Positions 52,142 to 60,761 of a stretch of DNA of 64,000 nucleotides are shown piece by piece. The stretch covers positions 62,001 to 126,000 of the forward strand of contig NZ_FOKZ01000010.1 of assembly GCF_900112285.1 (NCBI RefSeq), written 5' to 3'. The notes under the pieces are model-generated. The model made no database searches and had not been told where the DNA came from. It worked only from the letters and a program-made list of their open reading frames with translations. A program made the translations under genes and the position numbers. Within the stretch, counting starts at the first letter, position 1. Each line of letters opens with the position of its first letter. The DNA is from Polaromonas sp. OV174 (GTDB lineage: Bacteria > Pseudomonadota > Gammaproteobacteria > Burkholderiales > Burkholderiaceae_C).

Positions 52142-53893
52142 TCAGGCTGCAGGCACCAAAGTGCCAGGAGGTGCAGGGCTGGCTGGCGGCGCCGCGGCAG
52201 CTTGCTCGCTTGCCTGCCTCAAGGCCGCCAGTACGTCATTGCGCGGCCCGAAAGCCTGCATCACGCCATCACGCAGCACCAGCATCTTGTCTGCGACGGC
52301 CAGCACACTGGTGCGGTGCGTCATGATGACAAACGTCGTGCCGCGCGTTTTGAGTTCCAGAATAGCGGCGGCCAGTGCCGCGTCGCCTGCCTCGTCCAGG
52401 CTGGAGTTGGGCTCATCCAGCACGACCAGCACCGGGTCGCCGTAAATCGCCCGGGCCAGCGCAACCCGCTGGCGTTGTCCCCCCGACAGCATGGCGCCCT
52501 CCCGACCGATGGGGCTCTCATAGCCTTGTGGCAGGCTCATGATGAAGTCGTGCAAGCCGACGGCGCGAGCCGCGGCCTTGACCTTGGCGGGCTCCACTTC
52601 ACCGAAGCGGGCGATATTTTCAGCCAAAGTTCCTTCCAGCAATTCCACACCCTGCGGCAAGTAACCCAAATGAGGGCCCAGTTCACTTTTATCCCAGGTG
52701 AAAACGTCAGCCCCATCCAGCCGCACCTTGCCGCTCGCCGCCGGCCACAGACCGATCAGCAGTCGGGCCAGGGTCGTCTTGCCCGACGCGGAAGGGCCGA
52801 CCACGGCCAGCACTTCACCTGGCGGCAGGCTGAACGCTACATTCTTGATGATGGCCACGCCGCCGTTCGGCGCGCTCGCCACAAGAGCTTCAACCTGCAG
52901 CAGGCCTCGCGGCGCCGGCAGAGGCATCGTCTCCTGTTTGGCGGGGACTGTTGCTAGCAGGCCCTCCAGTCGTTGCCATGCATCACGCACATTCACGACC
53001 GTGCGCCATTGGGTGACGATCTGCACCAGCGGTGCCAACACCTTGCCGCCCAAAAGCGAGCCAATGATCATCATGCCTGCGCCGCCATTCAACTGGTTGT
53101 GCAGCAGCAGCCACGCACCCAGCCCCAGCAGCAGCGAACCCATGGTGGTCTGCAGAAACTTGGTGAGGGCCTGGTAGCCGCCCGCACGGTCTGAGGCGAT
53201 GGCCTGCAGGCCCAGAAATTCACGTTGCTTGTCCATCCAGCGGCGGTGAATATCGCGCAGCATGCCCATGGACTCGATAACCTGCGCATTGCGCAACGAG
53301 CCGTCCGCGTACTGTTGCGCGGCAATGGCGGAGCGGTTGGCGGCCACAAGGGGCGGTTGCGTGTTCCGTTCATTCAGCCAGCCGATAAAGACCTGCAGCA
53401 TTGAGCCCACAATCGCGGACCAGCCCAGCACCGGGCTGATGGCGAACACCAGCGCCAGAAACACAAGGGATACCGGGGCTTCCATCAGCGCCAGCAGTGG
53501 CGGCGAGCCCAGAAAATCTCGCAGGGTTCGAAAATCGTTCAAAGGTTGCAAGCTTCCACCGGGAATCCTTTTGAGATTGGCCTCGAAAATAGCGCTAAAG
53601 ACCCGGTTGCGCATCTGCTCGTCCAGCTTTAGGCCGGCTTCGTGCATGATTTCCGCGCGTGCCCATTCCAGCACTTCCATCAGCATGTAGGCGCCCAGCA
53701 CCACCAGCGTCAGCATGACCAGGGTGAGATGGCTACGGCTGTTCACCACCCGGTCATATACCTCCAACATGTAGCCGCTCGGTGCGAGGCCCAGCAGGCT
53801 GGAAAATATACTGAACCAGGCGGCCCGCACAAAATAAGGCCGCAGCGACATCACCGCCTGACGCAGTTCGGAAGGCGGTTTTAGGGTACTCAT
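52142..53893 (-). CDS. Type I secretion ABC permease/ATPase (PrtD type), first copy in the operon
   Basis: A 583-residue PrtD-type half-transporter. Membrane domain: YFVRAAWFSIFSSLLGLAPS GYMLEVYDRVVNSRSH; ATPase domain: Walker A GPSASGKTTLARLLIG, signature LSGGQRQRVALARAIYG, Walker B VLVVLDEPNSSLD, H-loop VIMTHRTS. All catalytic elements are intact, so neither paralogue is an obviously degenerate subunit. Its ATG overlaps the stop of the upstream TnpB-like gene (ATGA). No RTX-type secreted substrate gene is seen in the window. Confidence 0.92.
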   Translation of the reverse strand: MSTLKPPSELRQAVMSLRPYFVRAAWFSIFSSLLGLAPSGYMLEVYDRVVNSRSHLTLVMLTLVVLGAYMLMEVLEWARAEIMHEAGLKLDEQMRNRVFSAIFEANLKRIPGGSLQPLNDFRTLRDFLGSPPLLALMEAPVSLVFLALVFAISPVLGWSAIVGSMLQVFIGWLNERNTQPPLVAANRSAIAAQQYADGSLRNAQVIESMGMLRDIHRRWMDKQREFLGLQAIASDRAGGYQALTKFLQTTMGSLLLGLGAWLLLHNQLNGGAGMMIIGSLLGGKVLAPLVQIVTQWRTVVNVRDAWQRLEGLLATVPAKQETMPLPAPRGLLQVEALVASAPNGGVAIIKNVAFSLPPGEVLAVVGPSASGKTTLARLLIGLWPAASGKVRLDGADVFTWDKSELGPHLGYLPQGVELLEGTLAENIARFGEVEPAKVKAAARAVGLHDFIMSLPQGYESPIGREGAMLSGGQRQRVALARAIYGDPVLVVLDEPNSSLDEAGDAALAAAILELKTRGTTFVIMTHRTSVLAVADKMLVLRDGVMQAFGPRNDVLAALRQASEQAAAAPPASPAPPGTLVPAA

Positions 53894-54498
53894 GTGGTTT
53901 CCTCAATCATCACGTATTCGGGAATTTCGCCCGGATCTTGCTCTTTGTTGGCGGGGATTTCATCGCCCTGCGTGGGCGTTAAAAACAGGAATGACAGCTC
54001 AAAGCTGTCCGTGGCCGTTCGGGATAAAACAATTTCCCGCAATTTCTTTTCATGGAAGCTGGCTTCGTCTTCAGGCCGCAAAGCCAGGTGAAAGCGTATG
54101 CGGCCATCGAGCGTGTACATGGACAGCTGCCCGTCCTTCACGCTGAGGGTGTGACGGTCGAAATAAACCGGGCAGGTGTCAGCAAAGCGTAGCAGTGGCA
54201 GTGGCTTGTTGCCCAGCCGGTTAAGGTTGAAGGGGCTGTTTGGGTGCTGGTAGACCAGACGGCTGGAGCGGGATACCGAATAGATGGCGTTGCAGACCAT
54301 TTGGGAGCCCATGGCCGGGAACTGCTCCCGCAACTGCTTGTAAGCCAGATGATGAAGTGTGACGCGGTTCCAGCAACGCGATTGCTGAACCAGGGGAGAC
54401 AGTGCGTTGCAGACCTGCGCAAACGCCTGCTGGAGCGCGCGCAGGCTCGCGAGTTGCTCCGGCGAACCGTTCAAGGGAATGCGCAATATGGAATTCAT
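53890..54498 (-). CDS. TnpB-like N-terminal domain protein without RuvC nuclease, coupled to type I secretion genes
   Basis: A 202-residue protein. The first part (SPEQLASLRALQQAFAQVCN, then WNRVTLHHLAYKQLREQFPA, MGSQMVCNAIYSVSRSSR) resembles the N-terminal helical part of IS200/605-type TnpB: an AF..xCN helix, LHxLxYxxLRxxF and SQMxxxAIxxV. The next part (TCPVYFDRHTLSVKDGQLSM, YTLDGRIRFHLAL) resembles the beta-barrel section with its YDxRxxS and TLxGR strands. The frame then ends; RuvC and zinc-finger domains are completely absent. The stop overlaps the ABC gene start (ATGA), so it is a stable operon member, not a fresh insertion. A domesticated nucleic acid-binding protein is one idea. The homology is recognised by eye. 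Confidence 0.6.
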   Translation of the reverse strand: MNSILRIPLNGSPEQLASLRALQQAFAQVCNALSPLVQQSRCWNRVTLHHLAYKQLREQFPAMGSQMVCNAIYSVSRSSRLVYQHPNSPFNLNRLGNKPLPLLRFADTCPVYFDRHTLSVKDGQLSMYTLDGRIRFHLALRPEDEASFHEKKLREIVLSRTATDSFELSFLFLTPTQGDEIPANKEQDPGEIPEYVMIEETT

Positions 54499-54529
54499 AT
54501 AGGAATGTATTATAGGTTTCCTATATGAA
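54494..54529. promoter_or_regulatory. Inverted repeat enclosing a -10-like element at the start of the TnpB-like gene
   Basis: TTCATATAGGA (54494-54504) and TCCTATATGAA (54519-54529) are perfect 11-bp arms. On the minus strand the spacer contains TATAAT (54509-54514), and the ATG of the TnpB-like gene lies in the left arm, so a leader would be very short. It looks like an operator or a mobile-element end; no good -35 is seen. Confidence 0.6.
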
Positions 54530-54672
54530 TTTTTGAGGCGTCCATCGATGAGGGGAAAAATTTAAATCCGTTACACTGCCTCCTTGGCTGTTAGCCGCAG
54601 ATGCGGTACGCCGGCGTTAGCAGGGTCTGTTGTGAACAGCTTCACCTGCCAATCTGAAGTAACCTAAAAAGC

Positions 54673-57216
54673 ATGAATTTGGACCACCCGCAAGAGCTGT
54701 CGTGCGATTTGCATGCTCCTCATTTACCTCCCAAAGTTTCCGTTCTGATTCGAACCATGGGGCGGCCCAGCTTGGTGAATGCGGTGAAGTCTGTACGGAA
54801 TCAGCTATTCGGGGATTGGGAGTTGCTTGTCGTCAATGCGAGCGGTAAACCATTGTTGCCGTTGGCGGAAAAAGATGCCAGCACGGTAACCCGCCTGATT
54901 GAGTCCAATTCTCCTCTTGGAAGAGCCGCCGCAGCGAACATGCTGCTTGATGCGGCGACAGGAAAATTTGCCATTTTCCTGGACGATGATGACTGGTTAT
55001 TGGAGGATCATCTGTCCAAGCTAGTTCAACTCCTGGAGTCTGATGAGAGCTTGGGTGCTGCATACAGCGATGTTGAGTGCGTGACTGCCGACGATACTGC
55101 TTCTCAAAAGAGGGTCCACCTGTTCGAGAGCGACTTTGACGCGGCTACCCTGCAACTTCAAAACTACCTTCCTATTCATGCGGTTATGTTTCGGATGGAT
55201 TGTGTCCGCATGGCCCCGGCAAGCTTGTTCGAGCCTGCACTCCAGCTTTTTGAAGACTGGGATTTTTGGCTTCAGTTGGCAGCGAAAAAACCATTTCGGC
55301 GGGTACCTGGCATATCAGCCATCTATGCATTGAACTCCGACGAGGGGTCGGGCCACTCAGAAGTAGCGAACATGCTGCGCCAGACAATGCTGTCAGTGCT
55401 CGCCTCACGTCAGATGCAGCGTTGGCAGGCTAGCGATGTGGTGGGGCTCATGCTGAATGCCGTGCGGAATACGAACCAGTTGAATCATGAAAAGCAGAAG
55501 GCGACACTGGCGCAGCAGGATGCGGAGCGGCTGGAGCTGCGATTGATGGAAATAGGGCGAAACTTTGACGCCTTGCAGGAGTATTCGGGGTCACAGCAGG
55601 CCGAGCTCAACAAGCTCAGCGAGCTTCGCCTGCTGCACCTCAGGCAACTCGAAGAGATCTATCAGTCCCGCTCGTGGCATGTAACAAAGCCACTTCGCGC
55701 ATTTGGCCGCTTTTTGAACCAGTTCCCCGAGCGCCTCCCGATGCGCTTCGCTCGTAACGTCTACCACGCTGTCGCTGGCGAAGTGGCGCGAAATGGGGTC
55801 ATGGGATTTGCGCGTCGGCTGCCCTACTATCTGAGGCATCATCGAACCTATTTGGCTCTGCTGCGAAGCCGGGCACCGGCCAGAAATGGCAACGTATTTG
55901 CAGCTTCACCTCCCGAGTTGCGCGATATTCGACTGCATCCCGATCTGACTGGGGGCGGGCCTACCATCGACGTGAAAGTGTCCGTGATTATTCCTACGCT
56001 GAACGCGGGCCCTGAATTCGCATGGATGCTGCGCAAACTGCGCGCCCAGCGGGCTGTGCGTGAAATTGAAATCGTTGTCGTTGATTCAGGCTCACGCGAC
56101 ACGACGGTTCCAGTTGCCCGTAATGCCGGGGCGAAAGTCATCGAAATTCCTCCTGAGGAGTTTTCTCACAGCCACGCCCGCAACCTCGGCGCAGATCACG
56201 CGACGGGTGACTATGTGCTTTTCATGGTGCAGGATGCCTACCCCATAGGAAACCACTGGCTATACGGCATGTTGCGTTATCTTCTCGATCATGCCGACCA
56301 AGGCCTCGCCGCCGCCTCTTGCGCAGAATACAGTCGCAGCGACAGCGACATGATGTACGACTCGATGATCAACACCCATTACCGGTTTTTGGGCTGCCTC
56401 GAGTACGACCGTATTGGTGAGTACAGCGGAGATGACCACATGTCCCTGCGATCTCAGGGGCAACTCAGTGACGTTTCTTGTTTGATTTCTCGCGAATGCT
56501 TTCAGCAGTTTCGTTATCGCGGCAACTATGCAGAAGATCTCGACCTCGGCATACGTCTCATCAAGAGCGGCAAGCGGGTGGCGATGCTGGCATCCGTGAA
56601 AGTGATCCATTCGCATAATCGGCCAGCGTACTATTACTTGAAGCGCTCATTTGTCGATGTCGTGTTCCTTGTGGGCCTATTCGATGACTTTGCCGTTCCG
56701 TATTGCGAATCTTTGCCAGGGTTACTGGCGGGTATCGAATCCACCGCCGCTCATGTCTCTCAATGGCTCGGTCAAATCGAAACGAGTTCTTCGCAGCTTA
56801 CGCTGACTGCCCAGCTTGACGGCTGGATTAACGAGTCGCGCAAAACCTTCTCGCTTGTAGGTCAAAGAGGCGCTTCCATGCTGGGCGACGACAGGCTGGA
56901 TGCTTTTATTTCGACCATGTCTGAGCGCTATCTTGGCGCGGCGACAGGTGTTATGGATGCCACGGCGCGCAACGAAGCCCGTCGCTTCAGCGACAGTTTC
57001 TTGGCAAGGCTGGATCATTTCAAGAGTTTTGCCGCGGACGTGTATGGTGAGCAGGATGCCGTGCTGCGTCACGAACTAAGCGATATGGTACGGAAAACTT
57101 TCGCAGCCGCCGCCGGCTCAGCGCTGGCCTTCTATTGCTTGAACCATAAGCAGTCCGAAGACGTAGCGCATGCCACTGTCGAACTGATACATAGTGAACT
57201 GGCGGCGGGTGTTTGA
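54673..57216 (+). CDS. Glycosyltransferase with two family-2 domains
   Basis: An 847-residue cytosolic protein. GT-A domain 1 spans about residues 20-250 (VSVLIRTMGRPSLVNAVKSV, FAIFLDDDDWLLEDHLSKLV with the metal-binding DxD, LFEDWDFWLQL). A coiled-coil-like segment follows (about 265-335, LNHEKQKATLAQQDAERLEL). GT-A domain 2 begins near 435 (VSVIIPTLNAGPEFAWMLRK, VLFMVQDAYPIGNHW, YRGNYAEDLDLGIRLIKSG). A helical C-terminus of about 170 residues has no assignment. It leads the polysaccharide cluster; the next gene starts in its stop codon. Two transferases in one chain suggest addition of two sugars in sequence or of a repeat. Confidence 0.85.
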   Translation: MNLDHPQELSCDLHAPHLPPKVSVLIRTMGRPSLVNAVKSVRNQLFGDWELLVVNASGKPLLPLAEKDASTVTRLIESNSPLGRAAAANMLLDAATGKFAIFLDDDDWLLEDHLSKLVQLLESDESLGAAYSDVECVTADDTASQKRVHLFESDFDAATLQLQNYLPIHAVMFRMDCVRMAPASLFEPALQLFEDWDFWLQLAAKKPFRRVPGISAIYALNSDEGSGHSEVANMLRQTMLSVLASRQMQRWQASDVVGLMLNAVRNTNQLNHEKQKATLAQQDAERLELRLMEIGRNFDALQEYSGSQQAELNKLSELRLLHLRQLEEIYQSRSWHVTKPLRAFGRFLNQFPERLPMRFARNVYHAVAGEVARNGVMGFARRLPYYLRHHRTYLALLRSRAPARNGNVFAASPPELRDIRLHPDLTGGGPTIDVKVSVIIPTLNAGPEFAWMLRKLRAQRAVREIEIVVVDSGSRDTTVPVARNAGAKVIEIPPEEFSHSHARNLGADHATGDYVLFMVQDAYPIGNHWLYGMLRYLLDHADQGLAAASCAEYSRSDSDMMYDSMINTHYRFLGCLEYDRIGEYSGDDHMSLRSQGQLSDVSCLISRECFQQFRYRGNYAEDLDLGIRLIKSGKRVAMLASVKVIHSHNRPAYYYLKRSFVDVVFLVGLFDDFAVPYCESLPGLLAGIESTAAHVSQWLGQIETSSSQLTLTAQLDGWINESRKTFSLVGQRGASMLGDDRLDAFISTMSERYLGAATGVMDATARNEARRFSDSFLARLDHFKSFAADVYGEQDAVLRHELSDMVRKTFAAAAGSALAFYCLNHKQSEDVAHATVELIHSELAAGV

Positions 57217-58487
57217 TGCGAATCTTGATTATTGTTCACCAATTTTTCCCTGAATTTGCGGGCGGAACCGAACGCGTTGCATTGAATCTCGCGCGAATGG
57301 CGCAGCGTGCGGGTCACTATGTTCGAGTACTCGCGAGTACCGTGGATCCTGAACGTTGTGGCGGCAAGGCTTTCGCTGCGTCTGCTTTAAATGAGCTTGA
57401 ATCTGTTTATCAAGGCGTTCCCGTCACCTTTATTCCCAGGGCGATGCTGCCCGCATCGGCCGATATAAGTCTGGACGAAGACGAGGACATCGTAGGGAGT
57501 CTCGCTGCCTGGATGCGTCAGGAACGCTTCGAAGTCGCGCATGTGATGCACACCATGCGCATGGGCAGTGCGATACTGGCAGCGCAGCGCATCGGACTGC
57601 CCTATGTGCTGACGCTAACCGATTTTTTTCTGCCCTGTGCCCGAATCAATTTAATCAATTTAAAGAACCAGTTGTGCCTGGGGCCAGACAATGGACGTCG
57701 CTGTTCAAAAGATTGCGCAACGGCACCCTGGACGGCCGAAAGCTACATCGGCCGGTTTGACCAGGCACGTTCTGTGTTACAGGCCGCCGGTGCCCGAATT
57801 GCCCCCTCGGAATATGTAGCAGCACGTTACCACGACGCCTTTGAGGGGATTGAGGTACAGACTATTCCGCATGGGGTTGATCTCTTGGCTTTGAGTCTTG
57901 CTGCCAACCATGCAACGCCGCCTGCCAGCCCCAAAGCGCATCTTCAGATCGTATATATCGGTTCGATTGTTCCACAGAAGGGCCTTGACGTACTGCTTCG
58001 TGCTCTGGCGCTTTTGCCGGACGCAGTGGTCCGGCTCAAGGTAATTGGAGGCGCTTACGGAAATTCTGCTTATCACAGTGAAGTGAGATCTCTGGCCGAC
58101 TCGGATGCGAGGATCGAGTTTTCCGGATCGCTTGAGGCGTCCGAGGTATTCAAGGCGCTAGGGGATGCTGACTTGCTGTGCCTGCCCTCCAAGGTGCCTG
58201 AAACTTTTTCACTAGTGCTGCATGAAAGCGCCGCCGCAGGTGTCCCTGCGCTAGTGTCCGATCTCGGCGCGCCTGCCCAGCAGGTTGCTGCTCATCAATG
58301 CGGAGGTGTCGTTGCAGCGGGTGATCCAGAGGCATGGGCTCGCGCCATCGGCGACCTGATCAATTCGCCCGGCATCTTGCAGTCGTGGAGGGAGAATCTT
58401 TTCTTGCCGTTGCGTATCGAAGAGGAGGCTTTCTTCTACGAATCCATCTATCAGCGTGTGCGCAGGCAGCACATCCAGTCAACATGA
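57216..58487 (+). CDS. Glycosyltransferase family 4
   Basis: A 423-residue GT-B enzyme. N-terminal MRILIIVHQFFPEFAGGTER, VALNLARMAQRAGHYVRVLA; C-terminal nucleotide-sugar domain LQIVYIGSIVPQKGLDVLLR, VRLKVIGGAYGN and the EX7E region VPETFSLVLHESAAAGVPAL. It has a cysteine-rich insert (GPDNGRRCSKDCATAPW) as in some GT4 proteins with an N-terminal FPEFAGG loop. The ATG shares a base with the upstream stop (TGATG). It adds a hexose or deoxyhexose to the glycan made by this cluster; specificity is unknown. Confidence 0.9.
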   Translation: MRILIIVHQFFPEFAGGTERVALNLARMAQRAGHYVRVLASTVDPERCGGKAFAASALNELESVYQGVPVTFIPRAMLPASADISLDEDEDIVGSLAAWMRQERFEVAHVMHTMRMGSAILAAQRIGLPYVLTLTDFFLPCARINLINLKNQLCLGPDNGRRCSKDCATAPWTAESYIGRFDQARSVLQAAGARIAPSEYVAARYHDAFEGIEVQTIPHGVDLLALSLAANHATPPASPKAHLQIVYIGSIVPQKGLDVLLRALALLPDAVVRLKVIGGAYGNSAYHSEVRSLADSDARIEFSGSLEASEVFKALGDADLLCLPSKVPETFSLVLHESAAAGVPALVSDLGAPAQQVAAHQCGGVVAAGDPEAWARAIGDLINSPGILQSWRENLFLPLRIEEEAFFYESIYQRVRRQHIQST

Positions 58488-59449
58488 GCGTAAAGGTCGC
58501 TGTTGTCATCGTCAACTGGAACGGCAAGGCACACCTGCGGGATTGCCTGGTCTCGCTCAGCCGGCAAACTCATGCTGACTTTCAGGCGCTTGTGGTGGAC
58601 AACGCCAGTTCCGACGGTTCGCAGCAAATCGTCCACGAAATGAATGACGATCGCTTTTCGCTTCTGCAGCTCGATGAAAACACCGGGTTTGCCAAGGCCA
58701 ACAATTTAGGCGTGAGCCATGGGGGGGGCTGCAAATGGGTAGCATTGCTAAATCCCGATGCTTTCCCAGAGCCCTGTTGGCTTGAAACCTTGCTGGCTAC
58801 AGCGAACGAGAACGCCAGCTTCGCGGCCTTCGGTGGACATTTGATAAGCGCTCATGATCATCTGCTCAGTGATGGCACGGGCGATGCCTACAATTTCAGC
58901 GGCCGGGCTTATCGCCGAGACCATGGCAGCCCGGTTGAACTATCCCACAGGGAGCGGGAGGAGGTATTTTCGCCGTGCGCCGCCGCCGCGCTCTACCGCC
59001 GGGATGCCTGGGACGCGGTTGGCGGATTTGACGAAGACTTTTTTTGCTACATGGAGGACGTCGACCTCGTATTCCGGATGCGTCTGCAGGGCTATCGTTC
59101 CATGTACATCCCCCGCGCCGTCTGTTACCACGTCGGGTCCGCCATGTCTGGCCGGCACAGCGCTTTTTCCAGCTACCATGGCCAGCGTAATCTGGTGTGG
59201 GTGTATGTGAAGAATATGCCGTCCTGGCTATTTTGGTTGCTGCTGCCGGCGCACATTGGCTTTAACATGCTGGCCGTTGCGCGATTCGCACTACGTGGGC
59301 AACTCGGTATTGTGCTGCGCGCCAAGCGTGATGCACTGAGCGCGTTGCCGCAGGTCTGGCAAAAGCGTCGCCGCATTCAGGCTCAGCGTACAGTCTCCCC
59401 CGCAAAGATATGGACCGCCCTTGACAAGAGTCTATGGCCGAAGCACTAA
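58484..59449 (+). CDS. Glycosyltransferase family 2, rhamnosyltransferase-like
   Basis: A 321-residue GT-A enzyme. VAVVIVNWNGKAHLRDCLVS, ALVVDNASSDGSQQIVHE, NTGFAKANNLGVSHGGG, WVALLNPDAFPEPCWLETLL (NPDA as the DxD equivalent) and GGFDEDFFCYMEDVDLVFRM (ED catalytic region). This pattern is typical of rhamnosyltransferase-like GT2 proteins. A hydrophobic stretch near the C-terminus (PSWLFWLLLPAHIGFNML) may anchor it to the membrane. Overlaps the GT4 gene by 4 bp (ATGA). Confidence 0.9.
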   Translation: MSVKVAVVIVNWNGKAHLRDCLVSLSRQTHADFQALVVDNASSDGSQQIVHEMNDDRFSLLQLDENTGFAKANNLGVSHGGGCKWVALLNPDAFPEPCWLETLLATANENASFAAFGGHLISAHDHLLSDGTGDAYNFSGRAYRRDHGSPVELSHREREEVFSPCAAAALYRRDAWDAVGGFDEDFFCYMEDVDLVFRMRLQGYRSMYIPRAVCYHVGSAMSGRHSAFSSYHGQRNLVWVYVKNMPSWLFWLLLPAHIGFNMLAVARFALRGQLGIVLRAKRDALSALPQVWQKRRRIQAQRTVSPAKIWTALDKSLWPKH

Positions 59450-59465
59450 TTTGCCTTTCATTTTG

Positions 59466-60761
59466 ATGAATACATCCCCTATTACTCCCACCTTTCCTGT
59501 TTCGGGCGGCTTAGCCATTGAAGCAATTGGGCTAGGAAAAGCCTACCCAACAATGGCCAGTCCGACACAGCGCTTGCGTTCTGCGCTTTATCGCGAAAAG
59601 GTGCAACCCAACGACGCTTTCTGGGCGTTGCGCGATTTGTCATTGGAGATTCCGCGGGGTGAAGTCCTGGGTGTCATCGGGCGTAATGGCGCTGGCAAGT
59701 CGACGTTGCTGCAACTGCTTTGCGGCACTGTCAGTCCGAGCACAGGTACGGTCCGTGTAAATGGGCGAATCGCAGCCTTGCTGGAGCTTGGCGCTGGATT
59801 TAATCCAGACTTCTCTGGCCGCGATAACATACTGCTTAATGGCCCCTTGCTAGGCATTAGTCGTGAGCAATTACTCGAACGACTTGACGCGATTATCGAA
59901 TTTTCCGGGATTGGTCACTTTATTGATCACCCGGTCAAGACATACTCCAGTGGCATGTTTGTGCGCTTGGCCTTCTCGTTGGCCACCAGCGTGGATCCCG
60001 ATATTCTTATTATTGATGAAGCCCTGTCCGTGGGGGATGGAGAGTTTTCACGCAAGTCGTTCGACCGTATTTTTGCGATGAAGGAGCGCGGAACCACCAT
60101 ATTGTTTTGCTCGCACTCCCTGTATCAGGTCGAAGCCTTCTGCAGTCGCGTCATGTGGCTTAACGAAGGAGCACTGCAAGCGATTGGCGAGCCCCATGAA
60201 GTGGTGCGTAAATACGATCTGTTTTTGGCCGGGAAGGGTGCCATTCCCCCCTCTGGGGTTGGCGCCGATAGCAGTCCGACGAGTACTCCCGCGGGACAAG
60301 AGACTCTTGGCAGCACCCCCGGCTATGCGCGTATCAGCCAGGCGCGCGTCGGGTGTGATGGCGCTTGGGGCAAGAGCCTGCATATTCGTCCCGGCGAGTC
60401 CAGTCTGAGCGTCGTCATTGAGTTCGAATCCGACCCGGCGCTGCCGCCGCCCACCGCAGGAGTCACCATTGACTTGCCCAATAGCATGGCGCTGACCTGT
60501 TCGATCGCCCGCACCGACGGCTTGGTGCTTGAGCGCGACGAACAAGGGCGGGGCGTTGCAACCATCGAGTTTCCACGCATTCCCTTGCGCAAGGGAAAGT
60601 ACCATGTTGGCGTTTACCTTGGCAGCGAAAACGCCGTCCATATATACGACAACGCCCTGTCCATTGCCACACTGACGGTAAATGACATACTGCCGGAGCC
60701 CGGCTTGGTGACCCTGCCGCACCACTGGCACAGCCTGTCTGGACACTACGGCGACAAGTGA
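59466..60761 (+). CDS. wzt: Polysaccharide ABC transporter ATP-binding protein with C-terminal glycan-binding domain
   Basis: A 431-residue Wzt-type ATPase. Walker A GRNGAGKST (residues 72-80), signature TYSSGMFVRLAFSLATSVDP, Walker B DILIIDEALSVGD, and the FNPDFSGRDNILLNGPLLGI block that is typical of O-antigen/teichoic acid exporters. After about residue 265 a Wzt C-terminal beta-sandwich follows (SLSVVIEFESDPALPPPTAG, GKYHVGVYLGSENAVHIYDN), which in characterised systems recognises the modified glycan end. The permease gene is 2 kb downstream on the other strand, so the two subunits are not in one transcript. Confidence 0.92.
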   Translation: MNTSPITPTFPVSGGLAIEAIGLGKAYPTMASPTQRLRSALYREKVQPNDAFWALRDLSLEIPRGEVLGVIGRNGAGKSTLLQLLCGTVSPSTGTVRVNGRIAALLELGAGFNPDFSGRDNILLNGPLLGISREQLLERLDAIIEFSGIGHFIDHPVKTYSSGMFVRLAFSLATSVDPDILIIDEALSVGDGEFSRKSFDRIFAMKERGTTILFCSHSLYQVEAFCSRVMWLNEGALQAIGEPHEVVRKYDLFLAGKGAIPPSGVGADSSPTSTPAGQETLGSTPGYARISQARVGCDGAWGKSLHIRPGESSLSVVIEFESDPALPPPTAGVTIDLPNSMALTCSIARTDGLVLERDEQGRGVATIEFPRIPLRKGKYHVGVYLGSENAVHIYDNALSIATLTVNDILPEPGLVTLPHHWHSLSGHYGDK

